A stretch of 64,000 bases of DNA from Acetobacter sp. 46_36. GTDB lineage: Bacteria; Pseudomonadota; Alphaproteobacteria; RF32; CAG-239. The notes beneath the pieces were generated by a model, which saw nothing but the letters and a program-made list of their open reading frames with translations, made no database searches and was not told the DNA's origin. The stretch lies in contig MNTT01000016.1 of NCBI GenBank assembly GCA_001917135.1, forward strand, positions 473,599 through 537,598, in the 5' to 3' direction. Positions 43,861 through 51,503 of the stretch are shown in pieces; positions within the stretch are counted from its first letter, which is position 1; the number at the start of each line of letters is the position of its first letter. The position numbers and the translations under genes are program-made.

Positions 43861-44451
43861 ATGATTTACGGATATTGCAGAATTTCAACAGAACACCAAG
43901 TCGTAAGCAACCAAAAGCACGGCATACAGACATTTGCAGATGAAAATAACCTCCAAATTGGTAAATGGGTAGAGGAAACTATTTCTTCCAGAAAACCACT
44001 CAATGAACGAAAATTAGGTAAATTGCTTAAAAAGCTCAAAAAAGGAGATATCCTTATTGCAACAGAATTATCCCGATTAGGCCGGAATTTGCTTGAAGTG
44101 ATGGGAATTTTGCAAAATTGCTTGGAAAAAGATTGTCAAATATGGACTTTGAAAGAGAATTATAGACTTGGAGCTGACATCCAAAGCAAGGTTCTCGCTT
44201 TTGCGTTTAGTCTTGCCAGTGAAATAGAACGTCAGCTTATCTCCGACCGCACCAAAGAATCTTTAAAACGCGTCAAAGCTGAAGGAAAACACATTGGCCG
44301 ACCTCGTGGCAGTACTTACCGCAAATTAAAGAAAAAACACGCCAAAATAAAGGAATTGCTTGATAAACACGTATCTAAAGCAGAAATTGCTCGTCTTCTC
44401 GGCTGCGATTGGAATACGTTACACCGGTATATTAAGGAATATTATGGCTGA
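43861..44451 (+). CDS. Small serine resolvase/invertase of the island
   Basis: A 196-residue Hin/Pin-type recombinase: catalytic domain with Ser in YGYCRISTEHQ (Ser9), LSRLGRN arginine motif, the long E helix (RLGADIQSKVLAFAFSLASEIERQ), a GRPRGS hinge, and a C-terminal helix-turn-helix (VSKAEIARLLGCDWNTLHRYI). All active-site residues appear present. AAAGGATTGACG precedes the ATG; an upstream in-frame ATG at 43780 is less likely. It is a close paralogue of the chromosomal invertase at 54910, sharing RLGADIQSKVLAFAFSL exactly. Its 3' end overlaps the convergent GHKL gene by 10 bp. Confidence 0.9.
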   Translation: MIYGYCRISTEHQVVSNQKHGIQTFADENNLQIGKWVEETISSRKPLNERKLGKLLKKLKKGDILIATELSRLGRNLLEVMGILQNCLEKDCQIWTLKENYRLGADIQSKVLAFAFSLASEIERQLISDRTKESLKRVKAEGKHIGRPRGSTYRKLKKKHAKIKELLDKHVSKAEIARLLGCDWNTLHRYIKEYYG

Positions 44452-46403
44452 ACCTTATTTCTTTGTTTACTTAAGATATTCAAAAAAACGCTATTTCTTG
44501 CATCCGCATCTGCAATAATTGATTTCAAATCAATTATTGTAATATGCGCCTTTTTTTCCTTAAAATACGTATAATATGCTTTTCCGTCTTCAGCATTAGA
44601 AAATAGAGGTTGATATCTATCCTGATTTTTAATACTTCTTTCAAATTCATCATCTATATCAGTTATAATGTATCCCCATATTCTATTACATCCTGGAATA
44701 TTTTGCCTTATTGTATCAATATTGTTGGGTAGCTCAATCAAGGATTTATCTTTCTCATCTTTTGAGGCATAAGCACCTTTCAATTCCATCAAAATAGCAT
44801 CTTTTTGATTATCATCTTTATTATAAAATATTGCAATATCAGGTCTATCCGAACTCCTATATATACGTTCGTATTTTTCACTTATATCATTTATGATTTG
44901 TTTCATTGTTCTATCACTAGCAGCGTATGAATATGTCATGAATTTATCATCAAACAACCAAAAGTTTGTGAAATAATGTTTATCACTCTCATCAACCTGT
45001 TCACTTATAGATATCTTCATTTGCATAATTATATCATGGATGTAATTTTCTTTTTTATCTCTATCTGACAGAGCTTTTTTGAGTCCTTCTATTATTTGTT
45101 GTCTATATAGAATATATTCCCCTAATTCTTCTAATGCTACCTTATTAAGTTGTGCAATGGAGGCCTTAAATTTTTCAGGGTCAATATTTTTTTGTCTTAA
45201 CATGCGTATAAATACATTACTAGCATTTTGTTTCTCTTTTTCAAAGACCTCTTTTGCTCGTTTAATAACATCATTCTTCTTTTTGATTATAGATTTATCT
45301 TCTTGGATATATGCTGTTAGATAAGGAGCCTCTTTTATAGCTGCATCTAACTCTTTTTTATTTTCCTTTGATATATTTGGATATTGCTTAATTAACAGTG
45401 TCTCTATATTATCTTTCAATGCTTCATTAATTTTAGGGAACGATATGCTATTATCAATATCCTCATTATTTTGTTGTTTTTCTATTATAAATCCATTCCG
45501 CTCATCATTAACTTTACTATCTAAATAATTAGATGTTAGCAACATTATAATTGAATCTTGATTATTCAGTTTACCTAAAGAAATAGTCTCTGGGAATTCA
45601 CTTACTGTTCTACCATTTGCACAGTAAAATAAATCCTTTTGGTTGAGACCATCATTCACAAAATTATAGTAAAGCTTAAAATTTTGCTTATTTTTATTAT
45701 AATCTTCAATTTGAAAATCTTGTTTTTTTAACTCGGTTATATCATCGTTATCAATTACTTTCTTTTCGTTTCCAATCTTTATAATAATTCGAAAATCTAC
45801 ATTATTTTCTTTCAACAATGCCAGCTTTACTAATAAATGTTTTTTTATTTTAATGTATATTTTATCTATATCCGCCTTTTCTCTAACATCATAAACATTA
45901 CCAGTTTTCTGTTCTTTTCTATAAAAATTCTCTGTAACATCTCTAAAAGTTAATTTAGTTATATTTTCCTTATTTTGAACGTTATTTTTTTCTACAGGAA
46001 TAATATTACTTGAATCAAAATCTTCTGAAAAACAAAAACTTATTTCACGATTTTGTATTTTACTTAAGATATCAATATGTTTATAAACCTTTAACCAAGT
46101 GAGCCTTCCGACACCTTTACAACCTAAACTTTTTTTCGTTGTTGTCCATAATTCTCCAAATGATTCTATATTTGTATCTGTAAAACCGTCGCCATCATCG
46201 GTTATAGTAAAACCATTTATTCTTTCCTGTTCCGAAATTTCTTTAGATAAATTTGTTTGTAAATTATCTACACAAAACTCAACACATATATTTTTTGCAT
46301 TGGCTTCCAAAGAATTTGATATTGCCTCATAAACAGGCTGTAAAAATTCGACCTTGTTGTTTAATTTAGATAGAGCAGTCTTAACGCTAACTTGGAATCC
46401 CAT
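44442..46403 (-). CDS. GHKL ATPase with C-terminal nuclease-like domain
   Basis: A 653-residue protein. The N-terminus is a GHKL (HSP90/MutL/MORC-like) ATPase: N box VYEAISNSLEANA (about 24-36), G1 box TITDDGDGF (DxGxG-like), then TTKKSLGCKGVGRLTWLKV. A long helical middle follows (residues 330-480). The C-terminal 150 residues contain RPDIAIFYN...DAILMELKGA, which fits the D and E-x-K of a PD-(D/E)XK nuclease. A large ATPase clamp plus nuclease in an island with restriction genes suggests DNA-targeting defence, but the system is not one recognised by eye. AAGGA lies 9 nt before the ATG. Confidence 0.75.
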   Translation of the reverse strand: MGFQVSVKTALSKLNNKVEFLQPVYEAISNSLEANAKNICVEFCVDNLQTNLSKEISEQERINGFTITDDGDGFTDTNIESFGELWTTTKKSLGCKGVGRLTWLKVYKHIDILSKIQNREISFCFSEDFDSSNIIPVEKNNVQNKENITKLTFRDVTENFYRKEQKTGNVYDVREKADIDKIYIKIKKHLLVKLALLKENNVDFRIIIKIGNEKKVIDNDDITELKKQDFQIEDYNKNKQNFKLYYNFVNDGLNQKDLFYCANGRTVSEFPETISLGKLNNQDSIIMLLTSNYLDSKVNDERNGFIIEKQQNNEDIDNSISFPKINEALKDNIETLLIKQYPNISKENKKELDAAIKEAPYLTAYIQEDKSIIKKKNDVIKRAKEVFEKEKQNASNVFIRMLRQKNIDPEKFKASIAQLNKVALEELGEYILYRQQIIEGLKKALSDRDKKENYIHDIIMQMKISISEQVDESDKHYFTNFWLFDDKFMTYSYAASDRTMKQIINDISEKYERIYRSSDRPDIAIFYNKDDNQKDAILMELKGAYASKDEKDKSLIELPNNIDTIRQNIPGCNRIWGYIITDIDDEFERSIKNQDRYQPLFSNAEDGKAYYTYFKEKKAHITIIDLKSIIADADARNSVFLNILSKQRNKVQP

Positions 46404-46691
46404 TATAAAAATCCTTAAAGTTTAATATTTTTATCATTATTACAAAATATTTAATTTTTCAACATTAGTTATTAAAATTTGTTTCTTCGCTAGTTCAACT
46501 CTTCGGAGAACATTACGAAACATAAGCGTATTGTAAATTTGTCCTGCATATTAACAATTTTGCTACGTTTTCAGGAAAGTTATTGATTATTTTAACATTC
46601 GCATGCTATATAATATGTAACAGGAGTAAATCCTTGCGGATGGGGTTCTGAATGTTCTTCGTAAATAGTTCGTAAGGTTTCCTGTATTTTT

Positions 46692-46922
46692 TTATTTAAA
46701 TAGCAAATAATCTTCAACAATGAATTTTTTTATCATTTCATAATAACTCTCGTCATTATGCTCGTATTTTTGGAATATTCCCCAAGATAGAAAATCTACA
46801 ATTTGAAGACCTTTATGCTTTGATGATGAGTTTATTTCTAACTTCAAATCAATTCTATTTTTGACCTTTGCTGTGATGTAATCTGTAAATACTTTATTCA
46901 AATATTTGTTTGTATCCAACAT
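46692..46922 (-). pseudogene. C-terminal fragment of a DUF3800 gene
   Basis: A 76-codon frame ending ...KHKGLQIVDFLSWGIFQKYEHNDESYYEMIKKFI, matching the C-terminal third of DUF3800 proteins (an RNase H-like fold, often in mobile elements). The N-terminal two thirds with the first acidic residues are missing. The frame stays open upstream to about 47051 but without a start or clear family match. The gaps 46404-46691 and 46923-46993 hold no other gene. Confidence 0.6.
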
Positions 46923-46993
46923 TTCGCCGGTATATAATTGAAGATTTCGTTGTAATATGGTTTTCCCTTTGTGATTCCTTACTGAAACTGAAC

Positions 46994-47125
46994 TTATGCG
47001 GCAAGCAATTCCTTTATCATTTGGACTTGTTCTTTCATCGCCAAGATTTCCTCACGGTGAGCCAAGAAAAAGTTGAGATTGATGACTGATTTTCGTGCGA
47101 GTTCGTTATTCCTCTGCTCACCAAT
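46994..47125 (-). other. Probable native C-terminal end of the recombinase (used in the excised circle)
   Basis: Reading the minus strand from the attachment core in the recombinase frame (ATT GGT GAG = I-G-E) there are 40 further sense codons, QRNNEL...KELLAA, and a TAA at 46994-46996. Joining attL to attR in a circle would replace the 33 tRNA-derived residues by these 40, giving a 580-residue protein. The last residues LLAA resemble the C-terminal LAA of ssrA tags recognised by ClpXP; that link is inference. Confidence 0.6.
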
Positions 47126-47126
47126 T
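47116..47126. other. attR core (right end of the island)
   Basis: GCTCACCAATT, identical to the tRNA-Lys 3' end at 20988-20998. It is followed 4 bp later by a perfect hairpin terminator. Confidence 0.72.
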
Positions 47127-47130
47127 AAGG

Positions 47131-47160
47131 AAATCTCTGCAGAAATGCAGAGATTTTTTT
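47131..47160 (+). terminator. Terminator, probably the original one of tRNA-Lys
   Basis: AAATCTCTGCA (47131-47141), GAAA loop, TGCAGAGATTT (47146-47156), T run. No plus-strand gene precedes it here, but it would sit 9 bp after the tRNA CCA in an island-free chromosome. Confidence 0.85.
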
Positions 47161-47216
47161 GTGCGCTAAGACTTAGGAAATCAGGGGATTTGATGTAGTT
47201 GTAGTTCGGCGGCGGA

Positions 47217-47362
47217 TTTTAGACTTTTGTTCGCTTCTTTTTAGACTTTTGCGGTCGTTTTTAGACTCTCGGCTTGTGTCTTTTGGCGAAACAACCACAA
47301 TATATAGTGTCTTTTAATATTTAGACAATTTTGTCCTTACTCGCTCGTTTTTAGACTTTTAA
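47217..47362. repeat. TTTTAGACTTTT repeats
   Basis: Copies of TTTTTAGAC(TTTT) begin near 47217, 47238, 47258 and 47348, the first three about 20 bp apart; another is at 49772 in the prophage lysis region. They lie in a 230-bp gene-free stretch downstream of the methylase gene and may be protein-binding sites of the prophage remnant. Confidence 0.5.
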
Positions 47363-47380
47363 GGGGCTTTGCAGCCCCTT
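47361..47380 (-). terminator. Terminator of the adenine methylase gene
   Basis: AAGGGGCT-TTGC-AGCCCCTT, 8-bp perfect stem, flanked by A/T tracts on both sides, 13 bp after the methylase stop. Confidence 0.75.
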
Positions 47381-47392
47381 TCTTTATATATA

Positions 47393-48223
47393 TTATAAAG
47401 TATCAAAATCGACGTTGCTTATTAACAATTCGGCGGCCTGTTTTCCGGATTGGGTTCCGGTGGTATAGCGGGTGTTGACTTCCTTTATATAAAAGCCTTT
47501 GAATATTGCCCTGATTTCCGGCACATCGTTAATGCTCATTATAAATTTGCCTTTTAAGACTTTTAAGAGTTTGGCCAGCTCAGTAAAATCCGTTCGGCTG
47601 AAAAAGTCTTTTCCATAAAAACTTTCGCTTCCCCAGTAAGGCGGGTCAAGATAAAAAAGCGTATCGACCCGGTCATAGCGTTTTATAAACTCGCCATACG
47701 GCAGACACTCTATATACACGTTGCTTAGACGTTCATGTAACGCCTGAATTTGCGGGATAACCCGTTTGGAACTGAAGCGCACCCGGCTTAAATCCACCCC
47801 GAAAGCCTGGCTGCGGACTTTGCCGCCGAAAGCCGTCTTTTGTAAATATAAGAAACGAACGGCGCGTTCCAGTTCAGTCAGCAAAAGCGGCGGCGTAGCA
47901 AGCATCCGCTTAAATTCAGCCCGGCTGCAAATCTTAAACCGTAACATATCGGCCAGATAATCGGGAAATCTCTCGACCATACGAAACATATTGACCAGCT
48001 CATTGTTGATGTCATTGATTGCTTCGCATTTAGGCTTTTGTGTCCGCCTGAAGAAAATGCCGCCCATGCCGACAAAGGGTTCACAATATATATTGTGCGG
48101 GATTTTCTCAATAATAGGAACTATAGTCTTGGCCAGCAACCGCTTGCCCCCCAGATAAGGTGCAATCGGCTCTGTCGCTTTGACTTGTTCAAAATTAAAA
48201 ATATTTTTTGACTCTACTTGCAT
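47393..48223 (-). CDS. D12-class DNA adenine methyltransferase (prophage-type Dam)
   Basis: A 276-residue alpha-class N6-adenine methyltransferase: PYLGGKRLLAKTIVPII, motif I EPFVGMGGIFFRR, DINNELVNMFR, KTAFGGKVRSQAFG, and motif IV FYLDPPYWGSE. This is the MethyltransfD12 family seen in phages, where it shields phage DNA. AGGAG lies 9 nt before the ATG. It is the last gene in a leftward prophage remnant and has no restriction partner beside it, so it is an orphan methylase. Confidence 0.9.
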   Translation of the reverse strand: MQVESKNIFNFEQVKATEPIAPYLGGKRLLAKTIVPIIEKIPHNIYCEPFVGMGGIFFRRTQKPKCEAINDINNELVNMFRMVERFPDYLADMLRFKICSRAEFKRMLATPPLLLTELERAVRFLYLQKTAFGGKVRSQAFGVDLSRVRFSSKRVIPQIQALHERLSNVYIECLPYGEFIKRYDRVDTLFYLDPPYWGSESFYGKDFFSRTDFTELAKLLKVLKGKFIMSINDVPEIRAIFKGFYIKEVNTRYTTGTQSGKQAAELLISNVDFDTL

Positions 48224-48380
48224 TATGTTCTACTCCTGTTCTGCATTTTAAGATTAAGATGTAAAGAGTAGGAAGCCAGCCCGCGCGGGGCTTTCTCTGG
48301 CAGAATCGTTCGTTCTGTCGGCGGCGTGCGCCAACACGCCGTCCTTTTTATAATAATTTGTAAATGACAGTCTAAAAAAC

Positions 48381-49184
48381 TTATTCCGTGCCAAGAAACG
48401 TGAGCCTTAGAAAACCTTGATTTCCTGCCTTGTTTGTGCTGCCGCCGGCGCCGAACTTGACGCCATCGACGCTATAAACCGAAGCGCCTCCTGCATTCTC
48501 GGCGTTTGGGATATTTGTCCACCCTTCGGCGGCGTTGCCGTTTTTCTTCAAAATCGTCTTTTTGACTGTGCCGGTGAAGCTGCTAACGGTGCCGCCCGCA
48601 TTTTGGGTTTTGCCGTACGAACTTTTGCCGCCGGTGACCTGAAAATTAACCGAAGAGCCGCTGCTGCTCTTAAAATAAGCGTTTCCGCCGTTGCCGCCAC
48701 AAGACCAAAACCCAGAAGCTTTGGTTTTGCCGGGTACATTATAATTATATTTGCCAGCAGTTAGGATAACTTCGACCACAATTGCCGCGCCTGAACCGCC
48801 GCCCGCCCAGATGTTTGAGTCCTGCCAGCCGGAACCTGCGGCGCCGGCAGCTTCCAACTCCAGTTTGAACCGGCCGGAACCTTGAATATCTATTGTTCCG
48901 GACACGGCCGAGGTTGAACTCGGACGAACATCAAGCAGCTTTTGGCTGACCGTGTAAGGTACTTTTTTCAGTTCAATTGTCTTGGTTGTGCTGCTTTTAA
49001 CCGTTTGGCTGCCGGTTTGCGTATAATAGCCTGACGCCGACACGCTCCAGCTGACGGTTGCTCCGGGGGCGACGGCGACAGAGTTCCGGACTTTGCCGTT
49101 GATTTGAACTGTTGCCGTTTCGGGGCTGGCTTTAATGGTGAAAACTATTCCGTTTAACAAATTATGACTCCAGAAATTCAGCAT
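48381..49184 (-). CDS. Gly/Ser-rich phage tail-tip or surface protein
   Basis: A 267-residue protein. Residues 10-75 form a PEGA-like beta domain (ASPETATVQINGKVRNSVAVAP), followed by a jelly-roll-like beta part and a Gly-rich C-terminal region (AGGGSGAAIVVEV, SCGGNGGNAYF, GAGGSTNKAGNQGFLRLTFLG) as in phage receptor-binding or tail-fibre tip proteins. No signal peptide. GGAGGG is 8 nt before the ATG, which overlaps the stop of a 28-residue frame. The gap 48224-48380 contains GC-rich hairpins (GGCGTG/CACGCC at 48323-48340) but no gene. Confidence 0.65.
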   Translation of the reverse strand: MLNFWSHNLLNGIVFTIKASPETATVQINGKVRNSVAVAPGATVSWSVSASGYYTQTGSQTVKSSTTKTIELKKVPYTVSQKLLDVRPSSTSAVSGTIDIQGSGRFKLELEAAGAAGSGWQDSNIWAGGGSGAAIVVEVILTAGKYNYNVPGKTKASGFWSCGGNGGNAYFKSSSGSSVNFQVTGGKSSYGKTQNAGGTVSSFTGTVKKTILKKNGNAAEGWTNIPNAENAGGASVYSVDGVKFGAGGSTNKAGNQGFLRLTFLGTE

Positions 49185-49264
49185 AATTTTGCCCTCCGCC
49201 GGAGGCCAAAATTATTTACAAGCTCGGCAAGAGCGCCCCCTAGATTTCTGCCATTTTCACGCAT
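49178..49264 (-). CDS. 28-residue small frame coupled to the surface protein
   Basis: MRENGRNLGGALAELVNNFGLRRRAKLC, preceded by AAGGAGAAG and overlapping the next start as ATGCTGA. Amphipathic and basic. It may be a coupling leader or a tiny phage protein. Confidence 0.4.
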   Translation of the reverse strand: MRENGRNLGGALAELVNNFGLRRRAKLC

Positions 49265-49280
49265 TTTAACTTCTCCTTTT

Positions 49281-49520
49281 TCAGTTATTTTTTTTACAAA
49301 ATACCGGCAGCTGGCTGACTTTATAAAGCCGGTTAAAATATTCGTTGGCAATTTTCCGGTCTTCGGCCGACAACCGCCGGTAAACCCCGCCCATTGCCGG
49401 GCCGCCTTTCGGAAATTCAATGCAGCCGGTTTCAGAGCCGGCCGTTGTCGAACAGGCGGCTAATGTCATCGTCGCCAAGATTTGGCTTAGCCAGAAGATT
49501 GCACGCTTTCCCTTTTTCAT
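49281..49520 (-). CDS. Outer-membrane spanin-like lipoprotein (Rz1 type)
   Basis: A 79-residue lipoprotein precursor: basic MKKGKRAIF, hydrophobic stretch, lipobox TLAACS, then a short periplasmic part. It overlaps the upstream frame at 49432-49638 by 89 nt in another register. That nested arrangement and the lipobox fit an o-spanin paired with an i-spanin in a phage lysis cassette. The mature part ends with two cysteines around VFCKKNN. Sequence alone cannot prove spanin activity. Confidence 0.55.
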   Translation of the reverse strand: MKKGKRAIFWLSQILATMTLAACSTTAGSETGCIEFPKGGPAMGGVYRRLSAEDRKIANEYFNRLYKVSQLPVFCKKNN

Positions 49521-49638
49521 ATTTCACCACCTCGACTTTCTTTTCTATATATTGAACTTCTGCCCGGCTGGTGCCCAGCTGATAGGCCAAAACGATTGAG
49601 GCGACCCAGCTGCCGATTACCAGGATATTTTTGAACAT
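49432..49638 (-). CDS. Inner-membrane spanin-like protein (Rz type)
   Basis: A 68-residue protein with one N-terminal membrane segment (NILVIGSWVASIVLAYQLG) and a charged helical periplasmic part (VQYIEKKVEVVKYEKGK), like a short i-spanin. It overlaps the downstream Rz1-like gene by 89 nt and the holin-like gene by 22 nt. Ribosome site GGAGG precedes the ATG. Together these three form the lysis module of the prophage remnant. Confidence 0.55.
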   Translation of the reverse strand: MFKNILVIGSWVASIVLAYQLGTSRAEVQYIEKKVEVVKYEKGKACNLLAKPNLGDDDISRLFDNGRL

Positions 49639-49790
49639 AGCGCCTCCACAATATTTAAGAACTGCCCGCGGATTTCCGGCTGCAGCAAGGCCAAAACAAA
49701 AGCCATAATGCCGAAAAGCAAAAAGACAAACTGCCGGCTGTTTAACCGTGCCAAGTGTTTTAAGACGATTGTTTTTAGACTTTTCGGCAT
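49617..49790 (-). CDS. Holin-like small membrane protein
   Basis: A 57-residue protein, MPKSLKTIVLKHLARLNSRQ, then one membrane segment (FVFLLFGIMAFVLALLQP) and a short tail. AGGAGG lies 5 nt upstream and overlaps the TAG stop of the preceding gene. Size, topology and position next to spanin-like genes suggest a holin or similar lysis protein. Confidence 0.5.
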   Translation of the reverse strand: MPKSLKTIVLKHLARLNSRQFVFLLFGIMAFVLALLQPEIRGQFLNIVEALCSKISW

Positions 49791-49799
49791 CTCTCCCTC

Positions 49800-50066
49800 C
49801 TATCCGATAATCTCATAAGCAGTAATACCGGTCAGGACAAAGCCCCAGAGCCATTCGCCGATAATATAACCGGCACCATTGCGGAAACCCTGCGTGTGGA
49901 TGACACTGCTACACAATTCCGGTTTTGTGTAGGACGAACCGCCACCGGCAACTATAACGCGGTTGGAATATTCTGTACCGCCGATACGGATATCGTCAAA
50001 AAGATTTTCCATACCGTTGACGGCTCCACCGTCCGATACTTTCAACGTATCGGAATACTGCGGCAA
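49800..50066 (-). CDS. Remnant of a phage structural gene
   Basis: An 88-codon frame from a TTG, whose reading continues open upstream to about 50170 where unrelated plus-strand sequence begins. The product (TLKVSDGGAVNGMENLFDD..., ending GEWLWGFVLTGITAYEIIG) is not recognised but is Gly-rich like tail proteins. The 5' part seems lost at a deletion junction with the OLD-type gene. It is coupled to the holin-like gene. Confidence 0.4.
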   Translation of the reverse strand: MPQYSDTLKVSDGGAVNGMENLFDDIRIGGTEYSNRVIVAGGGSSYTKPELCSSVIHTQGFRNGAGYIIGEWLWGFVLTGITAYEIIG

Positions 50067-50170
50067 AAACGAACCGAGATGGAAGCGTCTGGCAAAGTCC
50101 CGACAATGGCTGTATTGTATCTGGTCGGCTTTGCTGTCTATATCACCCGGATGACTGCGGGTACCGTTTT

Positions 50171-51439
50171 CTTCATCTTCGTGCTGAACGGGATATTAAT
50201 AAGGAAAAAATTGATTATGCATCACAAGTTACTGATTATAAAATAGAATCAAATTCTACCGGAATATGCAGTTTAATTGCAAGAATGCTAAATGATGAGC
50301 AAGGACATACTGCAAAACTGACAGGTAATAACGGAAAAGAGGTTAACTGGAAACAATACATAGAAAATGATTTTCTTTCTCTTCTTAATGAAGTTGTCGC
50401 CCCTGAAATAACATTTAAACGCATATATACCTTAACAGGTGCAAATAATTTGTATGAAATTTATTTAGAAGAAGATAAAAAAGGCGGCATTAAGCTTTCT
50501 GATTGCGGTAGCGGTTTAAAAACCATTATTGCCACACTAACGCTTCTGCATACTGTTCCCCGACTGTCGAACAATTATAAAAACATATTTGCTTTTGAAG
50601 AACTTGAAAACAATTTACACCCAAGTTTAGAGCGAAAATTGTTAAAGCATATTAAAAAGTATTCTGTAAGGTACCCCGATTCTTTAATATTCCTAACAAC
50701 TCACTCTAATGTTGCTATTGATTTGTTTGGCAAAGACATAAATGCTCAAATTGTCAGAATTTGCAATGATGGTTGTAAATCAACTGTTGAACCGGCAATG
50801 TCTGAGAAAGCAAAACAAACTCTTTTAGATGATTTAGGCTTTAAGGCAAGTGATTTGTTGCAATCCAATTGCGTTATTTGGGTTGAAGGGCCTTCCGACA
50901 GAATTTACATTAAGAAATGGCTTGAGCTATTTGGCGGTAACGATTTGGAAGAAGGATTGGACTATCAATTTCTTTATTATGGCGGCACACTTCTTTCGCA
51001 TTATACAGCTAATGTTGAAGAAAAGAAAAATACCGACAGCTTGATAGAAATGCTCAAAATCAATCGTCATTCTTATGTTGTAATGGACAGCGATAAAAAA
51101 TCATCCGAAGACCAATTAAAGGATAGAGTAAAACGGATACAAAAAGAGTTCTCTAATGCGCATTGGGTAACAGCTGGTAAAGAAATTGAAAATTATTTAC
51201 CGACAGAAGCATTGCATAATTATTTTGATTCATCTCTAAATGTTGAACAATTCAGCTTTTTCCCTGATATTTACAAAAATATCAAAAAGGTTGAGACTTT
51301 TGACAAGGTTAAATTTGCTTTGGATATCACAAAAAATAAGAATTATACTAAAGAGAATTTAGCCAAGTGTTTGGATTTACATAAACAAACAGAAATGCTC
51401 ATTGACTTTATTCGAAAGAGTAATCAAGAAATTTGTTAG
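50171..51439 (+). pseudogene. OLD-type ATPase/TOPRIM nuclease gene lacking its 5' part
   Basis: The frame reads ...LHLRAERDINKEK, a block found about 150-200 residues into AAA_21/OLD-type proteins, then SDCGSGLKTIIATL, the Walker B-like AFEELENNLHP, TTHSNVAIDLF, and a C-terminal TOPRIM domain with IWVEGPSDRIYI and YVVMDSDKK. The N-terminal Walker A region is missing, and the sequence upstream belongs to a phage gene on the other strand. OLD-family nucleases act in phage defence. The first in-frame ATG is at 50285. Without the P loop the product should not bind ATP normally. Confidence 0.72.
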
Positions 51440-51503
51440 ATACTAAGACATATAATTTGCTTCTTATTGTTGACGTCGGTGGCACTGTTAAAAACTCATC
51501 TGT

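Larger units (their letters stand above)
20988..47126. mobile_element. 26.1-kb genomic island integrated at tRNA-Lys
   Basis: The boundaries are an 11-bp direct repeat GCTCACCAATT at 20988-20998 (3' end of tRNA-Lys) and 47116-47126. Just inside the left end is a large serine recombinase reading toward the tRNA. Just outside the right end is a perfect hairpin plus T run, as expected for the original tRNA terminator. The recombinase frame is open across the repeat into the right end, which independently supports the right boundary. Cargo is AT-richer than the flanks: small accessory genes, an iteron block with a winged-helix protein, recombinases, a type III restriction operon and GHKL ATPase. 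No relaxase or conjugation genes were seen, so it is a mobilisable or simply integrative island. Confidence 0.8.

Noticed and set aside
46994..47051. Extension of the DUF3800 fragment upstream of 46922
   Set aside because: The frame is open but has no start codon and no clear DUF3800 similarity, and it overlaps the probable native tail of the recombinase.
20988..47126. Integrative and conjugative element
   Set aside because: No relaxase, coupling protein or type IV secretion gene was seen, so conjugation by itself is not supported.
47100..47130. A second, degenerate tRNA at the right end of the island
   Set aside because: Only the last 11 bases match tRNA-Lys; the T arm and acceptor stem do not pair, so it is an attachment core, not a tRNA.
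49896..50246. Plus-strand 116-codon frame
   Set aside because: It crosses the phage/OLD junction in a frame unrelated to either partial gene and has no family signature.
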